Below are positions 33,851-40,412 of a stretch of DNA of 40,412 nucleotides, piece after piece. Within the stretch, counting starts at the first letter, position 1. Each line of letters starts with the position of its first letter. Position numbers and translations under genes: made by a program. The DNA comes from JAPLDB01 sp038230515 (GTDB lineage: Bacteria > Bacteroidota > Bacteroidia > AKYH767-A > 2013-40CM-41-45): the NCBI GenBank assembly GCA_038230515.1, contig JBBRND010000035.1, forward strand, positions 1 to 40,412, read 5' to 3'. The notes beneath the pieces were generated by a model. It did not search any database. It was not told where the DNA came from and saw nothing but the letters and a program-made list of their open reading frames with translations.

Positions 33851-33881
33851 TTTGCAGGTAGAGGAAATTGCCGTAGGTTTG
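33851..33881 (+). promoter_or_regulatory. Bacteroidota-type promoter for the Wzz-like pair
   Basis: TTTG (33851-33854), a 19-base spacer and TAGGTTTG (33874-33881) match the consensus exactly with the same spacing as the rplU promoter. The first Wzz-like ATG is 45 bases downstream. This indicates a second transcription start within the polysaccharide run. Confidence 0.65.
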
Positions 33882-33925
33882 ACTCCCTTTTTCAAACAAA
33901 CTCAACACACCTCTACTTTTAATTA

Positions 33926-35041
33926 ATGTTTCAGAAAGCGCGTGAAACGGCTTATTTAGAATCGACAAGTCTATTTGTAATGCTTGTGAAATGGCGTAAG
34001 CCGCTGTTAATTACAGTGCTTGCTGCTGCAATTCTCTCGTATATTTTTTCAGGACCTTATTTTATTCAGCCGAAATACAAATCAACGGTTATCTTTTTTC
34101 CAACCGCTTCCAATTCCTTAAGTCGTGCATTACTTGACGACAAGGTTTCCGACAAGGAAGATTTGCTTGCTTTTGGCCAGGAAGAGCAGGCAGAGCAAAT
34201 GCTTCAGATTCTGAATAGCGATGAAATAAGAAATGCAGTTGTGGCGAAGTATGATTTGATGAAGCATTATGGCATTGATTCTAAATCAGATTATCCTATA
34301 ACTCAACTGGTGGGTGAGTATGAGAATAACATCAGTTTCCGTCAGACAGAATATCTTTCTATCCGCATTGACGTGCTTGATACAGATCCGAAAATGGCAG
34401 CAAGCATCGCCAATGATATTGCTTCACTTGTTGACAGCATGAAAACAAAAATTCAAAGGCAGCGTGCTGAACAGGCACTTGCGATTCTTGAAAAAGAATA
34501 TACTGAAAAAGTTGCTCATATAAATGCAGTTGAGGATTCCCTGAAATGGCTTCGCGAAAAAGGAATGATGGATTACAACAATCAATCGGTGATATGGACA
34601 GAAGAGTACGCTAAATCATTCAGTACATTTAATAACGAAACTGCATCGTTGAAGGTATTAGAAAAATATAATAACGATAAGGACTCTGCAATCTTTAACA
34701 CAAAGGCGCGTATTGAAGGCGCGCAGGCGCGGATGAAAACTGTGCAGCCGAAGCTTGATGTGATTGCAAAATATGGCGGAGCAAACCTCTCATTGATCGG
34801 ACAACTTTTTTATGACCGCGAAGAATTGAACAAGGTAAAAATGCAATACAATAAAATGAAAGTGGATGTGGAACAAAATCTTCCACATAAATTTATCATC
34901 AATAAAGCAGTGCAGGCAGAAAAGAAAAGTTATCCCATCCGTTGGCTTATCGTGATGGTTTCGGTTTTCTGCTCATTCATTGTGGCTCTCATTTCAATTT
35001 TCATCATAGACCGCTCCAGAGAAATCGGATACCGAATCTGA
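33926..35041 (+). CDS. Wzz-like chain-length determinant (polysaccharide co-polymerase), first copy
   Basis: The 371-residue product has a membrane segment near each end (about 24-44 and 343-363), with a long mainly coiled-coil periplasmic domain between. This is the Wzz/PCP layout, and it has no tyrosine kinase domain. The N-terminal FSGPYFIQPKYKSTVIFFPT and C-terminal KKSYPIRWLIVMVSVFCS flank the core. It would set chain length or help export a surface glycan. The next gene is a paralog with matching FSGPAFIKPRYKSEAI and KKSYPIRWLIVVVSVFCS blocks. Confidence 0.8.
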   Translation: MFQKARETAYLESTSLFVMLVKWRKPLLITVLAAAILSYIFSGPYFIQPKYKSTVIFFPTASNSLSRALLDDKVSDKEDLLAFGQEEQAEQMLQILNSDEIRNAVVAKYDLMKHYGIDSKSDYPITQLVGEYENNISFRQTEYLSIRIDVLDTDPKMAASIANDIASLVDSMKTKIQRQRAEQALAILEKEYTEKVAHINAVEDSLKWLREKGMMDYNNQSVIWTEEYAKSFSTFNNETASLKVLEKYNNDKDSAIFNTKARIEGAQARMKTVQPKLDVIAKYGGANLSLIGQLFYDREELNKVKMQYNKMKVDVEQNLPHKFIINKAVQAEKKSYPIRWLIVMVSVFCSFIVALISIFIIDRSREIGYRI

Positions 35042-35064
35042 TAAATCCAAGGCATACTGTACTC

Positions 35065-36024
35065 ATGAATTCATATCTCCAATCAGCAGACGTTTTTAAA
35101 GTAATCAGCGAAAAGCGTAAGCCACTCATTTTTGTAGCTGTATTGGCGTTAATTGCATCGGCTATTTTTTCCGGCCCTGCTTTTATAAAACCCCGCTACA
35201 AATCAGAGGCAATTCTTTATCCATCAAATCTTAACAAGTACAGCGAAGAAAGTTCCTCCGAGCAGATGATTCAGTTGCTTGGTGCTTCTGAAATCAGGGA
35301 CTCTATCGTTAAAGCATTCAACTTGTATGATCATTACGAAATTGATTCGATCAAAAATAAATCGCACCGAACGGAAATGATCAAGCAATACGATCAGAAT
35401 GTTTCTATAAATAAAACAGAATACGAATCAGTTAACATTGTAGTGTACGATACCGATCCTGTTTATGCTGCGGGTATTATTGATTCCATGATCGTTTATT
35501 TTAATAAGAAAGCACGCGCGCTGCAGCGCGAGAAAAGTTATGAAGTGCTACACATGGCAAAGAGCCGGATGCAGATTAAAAAAGCGGAAATGGATTCAAT
35601 GGAAATTATTATTCAGGGTTATCGCGATAAGTTTGGGTTGCTGGACTACAAAACACAGGCGCAGGAGTATGCCCGCGCTTATGGAAAAGCATTGCAAAGC
35701 GGATCGCCACGCGCCATTTCTGAAACCAAACAAATGTTATTTACGCTTGGAGATAAGGGCGGAGAGTTTAATTCGCTCACAGAACACTTGTGGCGTATTC
35801 GCGGTACTTACAACGATTTGAAACAGGATTACGAAAATTCCATCAACGATGTAACCAAAGAACTTACGTATGAAAATTTAATTACTCAACCGGTTCCTGC
35901 CGATAAAAAATCGTACCCGATACGATGGCTCATCGTTGTTGTTTCCGTTTTCTGTTCGCTCTTCATGGCTTTTCTTTTGCTTCTTTTTCTCGATTCGCAA
36001 AAAGGAAAAGCAACCATTCATTAA
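35065..36024 (+). CDS. Wzz-like chain-length determinant, second tandem copy
   Basis: The ATG at 35065 gives 319 residues. An earlier in-frame ATG lies in the previous gene and is rejected. It repeats the layout of the first copy: an N-terminal membrane segment (about 22-40), a coiled-coil periplasmic part and a C-terminal segment near 290-310. The KSYPIRWLIV block and the FSGP-F-x-P-R/K-YKS block are nearly shared, so the pair came from duplication. It is about 50 residues shorter in the periplasmic part. The next gene, the O-antigen ligase-like protein, starts 15 bases after its stop. Confidence 0.8.
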   Translation: MNSYLQSADVFKVISEKRKPLIFVAVLALIASAIFSGPAFIKPRYKSEAILYPSNLNKYSEESSSEQMIQLLGASEIRDSIVKAFNLYDHYEIDSIKNKSHRTEMIKQYDQNVSINKTEYESVNIVVYDTDPVYAAGIIDSMIVYFNKKARALQREKSYEVLHMAKSRMQIKKAEMDSMEIIIQGYRDKFGLLDYKTQAQEYARAYGKALQSGSPRAISETKQMLFTLGDKGGEFNSLTEHLWRIRGTYNDLKQDYENSINDVTKELTYENLITQPVPADKKSYPIRWLIVVVSVFCSLFMAFLLLLFLDSQKGKATIH

Positions 36025-36039
36025 TTTTTCCTGATCGCC

Positions 36040-37488
36040 ATGACCGATACGCTGCGGCTCAGATGGTTTTACGGAATTCTGATTTCATTTATCGCAATCA
36101 GCTGTGTTTTTCTTGCCAATGAATTTTTCTGGATTGCATTGTTACCCGTTCTACTAGGAGTAGTTTTTCTTGCCATGTTTGCAATGGATGTGCTGCTCAT
36201 GATCATTGTTTTCTGCACTCCGCTTGCCATTAACCTGGAAGGAAAAGATTTTGGAATTGCCCTGAGCTTGCCCACGGAACCGCTAATGGCGGGAGTGATG
36301 TTGCTCTTCCTGATCAAGATTGCTTTTGAAGGCGGCTTCGACAGGCGTGTGCTTTATCATCCCGTTTCAATTGCCATTATTCTTTATCTCGCATGGATGT
36401 TTCTCACCTGCCTTACCAGCACCATGGTGGTTGTTTCGCTGAAACATTTTGTGGCGAAACTTTGGTTCATCTGTCCGTTTTATTTTCTGGGCACACAAAT
36501 GTTTCGCGATTTTAAAAACGTGCGCAAGTTTATCTGGCTTTATATTGTTCCGCTTCTCATTGTTATCATTTACACAATTATTAATCATCAGCAGCATGGC
36601 TGGACAGAAAAATCAGCACACTGGGTGATGTATCCCTTCTACAACGATCATACTGCCTATGCTGTAGTTATTGCCATGTTTCTGCCTATCACGATTGGTT
36701 TTTCATTCGATAAGGATGCGAAACCGTTTACTCGTTTTTTCTCCGTCATCACGTCACTCATTTTTGTTCTCGCTATTGTACTCTCCTACACCCGCGCTGC
36801 ATGGGTTAGTTTATCAGTTGCACTTATACTTTTTCTGATTTATTATTTCAGGGTGCGCTTCTCCATCGTGTTTCTGGGTCTTGTTACAGCACTCATTTTA
36901 TTTTTTACGTTTCAAACGCAGATCATGATTAAGCTGGAACACAACCGCGCGCAATCTGCTACTGATTTTAACAAACACCTGCAATCTATTTCAAATATTT
37001 CTACTGATGCGTCAAACCTGGAACGCATTAACCGCTGGCATAGCGCCATGCGCATGTTCAGAGAGAAACCCATGTTCGGCTGGGGACCGGGAACGTACCA
37101 GTTTAAGTATGCACCGTTTCAGCAGAGCAAGGAGAAAACAATTATCAGCACCAATGCTGGCGACCGCGGCAATGCGCACAGCGAATACATTGGGCCGCTG
37201 GCGGAATCGGGTGTGCTGGGGTTGGTTACGTTTGCACTTGTGCTTATTGCAGTGGTTTATCGCTTCACTATTCTTTACAGCAATTCAATGGATCGCGAAA
37301 TTCGGTTGCTTACGCTCAGCATTTTTCTGGGGCTGGTTACGTACCTTGTGCATGGTGCGCTAAATAATTTTCTTGATACTGATAAAGCCAGCGTTCCGTT
37401 TTGGGGTTTCATAGGCATACTTGTGGCTATGGATGTATATCATGCAAAGGAGCGAAAGTACAGGGAGAAGAAGGCGGAGGAGAAATAA
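36040..37488 (+). CDS. O-antigen ligase/polymerase-like membrane protein
   Basis: This 482-residue protein has about 12 membrane segments with a large periplasmic loop. It holds the O-antigen ligase family signature: MFGWGPGTYQFKYAPFQQSK followed by AHSEYIGPLAESGVLGLVTF, including the GxGPGxY and HSEYxGxLAE patterns. Members either join O-antigen to lipid A (WaaL) or polymerise repeat units (Wzy), and which applies here cannot be told from sequence alone. It ends a co-oriented run with the flippase and the Wzz-like genes. Confidence 0.82.
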   Translation: MTDTLRLRWFYGILISFIAISCVFLANEFFWIALLPVLLGVVFLAMFAMDVLLMIIVFCTPLAINLEGKDFGIALSLPTEPLMAGVMLLFLIKIAFEGGFDRRVLYHPVSIAIILYLAWMFLTCLTSTMVVVSLKHFVAKLWFICPFYFLGTQMFRDFKNVRKFIWLYIVPLLIVIIYTIINHQQHGWTEKSAHWVMYPFYNDHTAYAVVIAMFLPITIGFSFDKDAKPFTRFFSVITSLIFVLAIVLSYTRAAWVSLSVALILFLIYYFRVRFSIVFLGLVTALILFFTFQTQIMIKLEHNRAQSATDFNKHLQSISNISTDASNLERINRWHSAMRMFREKPMFGWGPGTYQFKYAPFQQSKEKTIISTNAGDRGNAHSEYIGPLAESGVLGLVTFALVLIAVVYRFTILYSNSMDREIRLLTLSIFLGLVTYLVHGALNNFLDTDKASVPFWGFIGILVAMDVYHAKERKYREKKAEEK

Positions 37489-37575
37489 TTTAGGTTTAAA
37501 CTTGGGCGTTAAACTCTTTTACTGCATTACCTGCTTCTGCTCCGCTTTTGGCAAGGTGCTGTTAGCGGTTCGTTG

Positions 37576-38148
37576 TTATTGTCTGTCAACTGTGTAATTC
37601 AGTTCAGTTACTCCACAAACAAATTGATGAGTAGTCAATAGTTTTAGTTTTATTTTGTCTTTGATGCCTGTAAACAGTGGAATGCCTTGTCCAAGAATAA
37701 TAGGATTAACAAATAGCCAGTAGCCGTCAATTAAGTTCTGTTGAATAAGCGAATGTGCTGCTGAGGGGCTGCCAAAAAGCAAGATTTCTTTACCTGCCTG
37801 TTGTTTTATTTCATTTATTTCGTTTGAAAGGTTGTCGCGAATAATTTTTGTGTTAGTCAAGCCCGCGTCTTTCATTGTTTTTGATAAAACAACTTTGTGA
37901 ACTTTGCTATACCACTTTGAATGTTCAATGTCGTGCTTGGTTGCTGTGGGCTTGTCTGCTGCGGTAGGCCAGTAACTTTCCATCATCTGATAAGTTACCC
38001 GTCCATAGATTGCAGTGTCGCCTTCGCTTATCCGTTTACCGACATGATCAAAAATTTCTTCATCAACTTTAATCCAATCCATTTCTCCGTTCGGTCCTGC
38101 TACAAAACCGTCAAGCGATATGTGCATCAATGAAATTATTTTTCTCAT
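37576..38148 (-). CDS. Dihydrofolate reductase family protein (RibD C-terminal-like, YyaP type)
   Basis: The 190-residue product starts MRKIISLMHISLDGFVAGPN, which is typical of the DHFR/RibD-C superfamily, with GDTAIYGRVTYQMMESYWP and EILLFGSPSAAHSLIQQNLID, split here as EILLFGSPSAAHS and LIQQNLID, as the nucleotide-site blocks. True FolA-type folate-binding residues are not evident, so it is probably an NADPH-dependent reductase of unknown substrate. It lies with the next lipoprotein gene in a low-GC minus-strand pair between the polysaccharide genes and the decayed region at the right edge. Confidence 0.82.
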   Translation of the reverse strand: MRKIISLMHISLDGFVAGPNGEMDWIKVDEEIFDHVGKRISEGDTAIYGRVTYQMMESYWPTAADKPTATKHDIEHSKWYSKVHKVVLSKTMKDAGLTNTKIIRDNLSNEINEIKQQAGKEILLFGSPSAAHSLIQQNLIDGYWLFVNPIILGQGIPLFTGIKDKIKLKLLTTHQFVCGVTELNYTVDRQ

Positions 38149-38278
38149 ACAGTTCTATTTTTTATTGTTGTCTATGGTTTGTTACTGTCGTTTTACAATG
38201 ATCGCTAAAGCATCATTTTAAAATTTGCATTTATCTGCATGTTGGTGCAGTTTTTCTTTTCATCCGAAGTCGTGTCGT

Positions 38279-39304
38279 TCATTTCCATTGCTGATTCTCT
38301 CGGAGGTTGAATAGCAAATCATAAGTTCTGTCAAGTCCGTAAGTTCCCATTAAACCGTAGTCGTCTATCTTCTTTATTTTTCCATTGTCATAAGTTATTT
38401 TCAAAGTGCAATCTTGACTGTCTGTACAACCAACTGCATAATTGCTATCAAGTTTTGCAAAGTCAATATAGTTCAAAAGATTTATCAGCAAATGGAAATT
38501 CGTTGTGTCAATAGTAGTAGTAAATTTTTTATCGGACATTTTCTTTTTAGCATCAATTAAACTGGTTATGTCATGAGGACAGTAACTTGCTGTCCTATTC
38601 TGATTAATCGTTAGGTCGAATATTGGACAATCTCCAAAACAAGGTCGTCCCTTTGAATATTCAATCTTTTCAATCCTATGAGTTGCAGGAGTTGAATTAA
38701 GCTCAACAAAATCTCCGAACTTAAAAATTAGAATATCTGTCATTAGAGTTCTTACTTTATCATGATGAACCCAATCAGGTTCGCTCATATGATAATTAAG
38801 GATAACTGGTAAACTGTCAATTTCTGCAACAACAGGGAATGTGCAATCCTGAAAACTTTTTCTGGTAATTCGCTTGATAGAGAAATTATTTTCACCGCTA
38901 TCCATAATGCATATTACATGATTTTCACCAATTGTATCAGGCGGAGAAGAGGCAATAGAAAGGAAATTTCCTAAAACCAAGAGGTCAGTATAGCCGTTTC
39001 CATCAAAGTCATCTTTTGTCCATGGCTGAACTTTGAGTGAGTCAGAATAGTGCTTGCAGGATATATTTGAACTTGCGCCAAACTTATCGTTAAATTTTAA
39101 AGGGTCATTTACTTTGAAGTAGGAATAATCATTGTTTATTGATGTAACTATTGATTCAATTTCAGATGCAGAATTTATATCGTCAAGTTTGTTGTGATGT
39201 TTTGCAGCGTAATTTCTTGAATCAACAGATGGAGATTGTTTTGTTTGTCCGTTGCAACTCAACAAGATTAAAGATGAAGTCAAGTAAATTAATATCCGTT
39301 TCAT
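38279..39304 (-). CDS. Lipoprotein with DUF6438-like C-terminal domain
   Basis: The 341-residue product has a lipobox signal (ILLSCNGQ with Cys17). The middle part (residues about 50-190) has FG-GAP/VCBS-like bits (WTKDDFDGNGYTDLLVLGN), as in calcium-binding propeller repeats. Residues about 205-340 fit the DUF6438 pattern, starting KIEYSKGRPCFGDCPIFDLTI, split here as KIEYSKGRPCFG and DCPIFDLTI, and ending near YGLMGTYGLDRTYDLL. No enzymatic role is known for this domain. It is more AT-rich than most neighbours, and together with the DHFR-family gene it may be an accessory pair. Confidence 0.7.
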   Translation of the reverse strand: MKRILIYLTSSLILLSCNGQTKQSPSVDSRNYAAKHHNKLDDINSASEIESIVTSINNDYSYFKVNDPLKFNDKFGASSNISCKHYSDSLKVQPWTKDDFDGNGYTDLLVLGNFLSIASSPPDTIGENHVICIMDSGENNFSIKRITRKSFQDCTFPVVAEIDSLPVILNYHMSEPDWVHHDKVRTLMTDILIFKFGDFVELNSTPATHRIEKIEYSKGRPCFGDCPIFDLTINQNRTASYCPHDITSLIDAKKKMSDKKFTTTIDTTNFHLLINLLNYIDFAKLDSNYAVGCTDSQDCTLKITYDNGKIKKIDDYGLMGTYGLDRTYDLLFNLRENQQWK

Positions 39305-39490
39305 GTGTGTCTGTTGATGTCAGCAATGCCGTTCAATCGGAGCGAAATAATTGCGCATAACAATTAAATATCCTCACCTCAAAGATAGAAAAGTTCGTTT
39401 ATCCGCACAGCACCACTGGCTAAAACAAAACAGTCATCAGTTTTTTTTTCGGTAAAATACTTACAGCTCAAAAAATCTACAACAAAAAGA

Positions 39491-39517
39491 AGAGCGCCCC
39501 CCGCGCTCTTTTTTTTG
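39491..39517. terminator. Bidirectional terminator after the decayed fibronectin-like gene
   Basis: AGAGCGC (39491-39497) and GCGCTCT (39503-39509) pair perfectly around five C. A T run follows on the plus strand, and TCTTTTTGTT follows on the minus strand. It would end minus-strand transcription of the pseudogene at 39534-39774. Confidence 0.75.
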
Positions 39518-39533
39518 TTTGCCGTAAATAGGT

Positions 39534-39774
39534 TTACGGAGCAATAATAGAATTCGGATCGCTGAAAGCGCCCGCGCCATCGCTGCCGTTTGCACACGCG
39601 CGCACCCAAACGCGGTTGCCACTATGCAAACCCATAATTGCGTAACTGGATTTTGTAGGGTTTGCCGCAGTTGCCCAAACCGTTGCCGGTTAGCTTTTGC
39701 GCTTTGTTTTCAGCATACTCACCTAGTTCGCTGTCTGATTTTTCTTGTAATCCCAGGTTTGGGATAATTACCAT
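39534..39774 (-). pseudogene. Remnant of a fibronectin-III-like gene (internal deletion and frameshift)
   Basis: Read on the minus strand from the ATG at 39774, the first 31 codons (MVIIPNLGLQEKSDSELGEY, then AENKAQKLTGN) match the N-terminus pattern of the intact gene at 11242-11874. The frame then shifts by one at about 39689. From there 51 codons to a stop at 39534-39536 read PATVWATAANPTKSSYAIMG, then LHSGNRVWVRACANGSDGAG and AFSDPNSIIAP, the C-terminal fibronectin-III pattern. Something over 100 residues between them are missing relative to the 210-residue relative. The remnant is too broken for a product and sits upstream of a clean terminator. The identification rests on pattern comparison, not a search. 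Confidence 0.7.
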
Positions 39775-39850
39775 AATAATAATCATAGAATTTTGGATTT
39801 TAAGGGTTAGAAATATTAACTATTGATAAATTTGATTGATTTCGAGGTTT

Positions 39851-40186
39851 CGACGTGTCATAAAATGATTTTATGATACGATAAAATTGCAACATGATAC
39901 CATGTTGAAAGAAGATGGCACCAAAAAATGATAACATGATATTAAGTTGAACCAAGATGACATCATAAAATGAAAACCTGATGCCATGTTGAAATAAGAT
40001 GACATCATAAGATGAAATCCTGATACCATGTTTAAAAAGGATGGCATCATTAAATGAAAACCTGATGCCATGTTGAAGCAATCTGGTACCAAAAAACAAT
40101 CTTCTGGCATCAGGTCGTGAATTTATGACACCGGAAAATAAGAGAATAGTACGAGGTTGAAATAAACTGATCTCAGAAAATAATTT
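39851..40186 (-). repeat. Degenerate 21-bp tandem array, about 16 units
   Basis: Units begin every 21 bases from 39851 (for example 39956, 39977, 39998 and 40019). The middle part (39956-40081) alternates two unit types, giving a 42-bp higher-order repeat of three copies. Cores are GATGACATCAT in one type and TGATGCCATG in the other, and several are near-palindromic (GATGACATC, TGGTACCA). It lies upstream of the decayed fibronectin-like gene in the same relative arrangement as the array at 10956-11178. The bases from 40187 to the right end show nothing I can assign. The minus-strand frame through it is open only because 21 is a multiple of 3. Confidence 0.85.
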
Positions 40187-40412
40187 TCCGCAATTGGATA
40201 TTTTCAATGCTAAATCAAGAATCCTAAATCCGGTCTGTCCCGTTTTTTTCAGGAAATAAAAAATCCCGCTCAGCGTTCTGACTAACGCAAACTCTGTTAC
40301 ATCAAAATCAAGTAGTTGCAAAATTGAGTTCCTCATTAGTCAATGCGAATTTATGGATTTGTTTATTGATATTTCTAAGTGCGGCAAGTTTTCTTTTTTG
40401 TGCGTGAAAGAG

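Noticed and set aside
37498..37575. Integron-like attC site (GGGCGTTAAAC, GCTGTTAGCGG) beside accessory genes
   Set aside because: The core words are in direct, not inverted, order and do not pair as attC arms. There is no integrase in the window.
39851..40186. CRISPR array
   Set aside because: Units are contiguous 21-mers with no unique spacers, and no cas genes are present.
39800..40336. 178-residue minus-strand frame with 14-residue repeats
   Set aside because: It is the second 21-bp array read as protein and has no signal, domain or start evidence.

Overview
This is a chromosomal window from a member of the Bacteroidota, class not resolved. The supporting signs are a type A T9SS sorting tail on a secreted protein, at least two matches to the Bacteroidota sigma factor promoter (TTTG, 19-base gap, TAnnTTTG), almost no Shine-Dalgarno sequences, moderate to low G+C, and many small secreted or lipoprotein genes of Bacteroidota type. 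I see no rRNA, tRNA, transposase, integrase, phage structural gene or CRISPR.

Layout. 1-3.7 kb: a metal (probably zinc) uptake operon with a small His/Cys-rich exported protein, an outer-membrane barrel, a ZnuA/TroA-type binding protein and a ZnuB-type permease, but no ATPase gene. 3.7-9.3 kb (minus): single-chain pyruvate carboxylase and a YyaL/DUF255 thioredoxin-fold protein. 9.4-10.8 kb: rplU-rpmA and a membrane protein, each with a terminator. 10.9-11.9 kb: a 21-bp tandem array followed by a fibronectin-III-like gene. 11.9-15.8 kb: a Tat-signal class V aminotransferase and small envelope genes among three copies of an AT-rich inverted-repeat element. 15.8-18.7 kb: FtsE-like ATPase facing two glycosyltransferases. 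18.8-22.2 kb: paaABCD-paaG for aerobic phenylacetyl-CoA degradation, followed within 6 bases by wecA-like, wecB-like and acyltransferase genes for surface glycan and lipid synthesis. 25.3-30.0 kb: four exported proteins in one run. 30.0-32.2 kb (minus): a DivIC/FtsB-like division protein and pruA. 32.3-37.5 kb: flippase, two tandem Wzz-like chain-length proteins and an O-antigen ligase/polymerase-like protein. 37.6-39.3 kb (minus): a DHFR-family protein and a DUF6438-type lipoprotein. 39.5-40.2 kb: a decayed fibronectin-III-like gene and a second 21-bp tandem array.

The envelope theme is strong. wecA/wecB could start and supply precursors for a lipid-linked glycan, the glycosyltransferases extend it, the flippase moves it, and the Wzz pair and ligase set its length and finish it. 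T9SS and exported fibre-like proteins add surface display.

The most unusual signal is a repeat-gene pairing seen twice. A degenerate 21-bp tandem array lies directly upstream of a fibronectin-III-like gene at 10.96-11.87 kb (+). It recurs upstream of a deleted, frameshifted relative at 39.53-40.19 kb (-). A second notable signal is a GC-rich palindromic repeat (CCCTCTCC...GGAGAGGG). It lies between genes twice and has entered two protein-coding genes in frame. One of those copies leaves a run of nine G in the metal permease gene.
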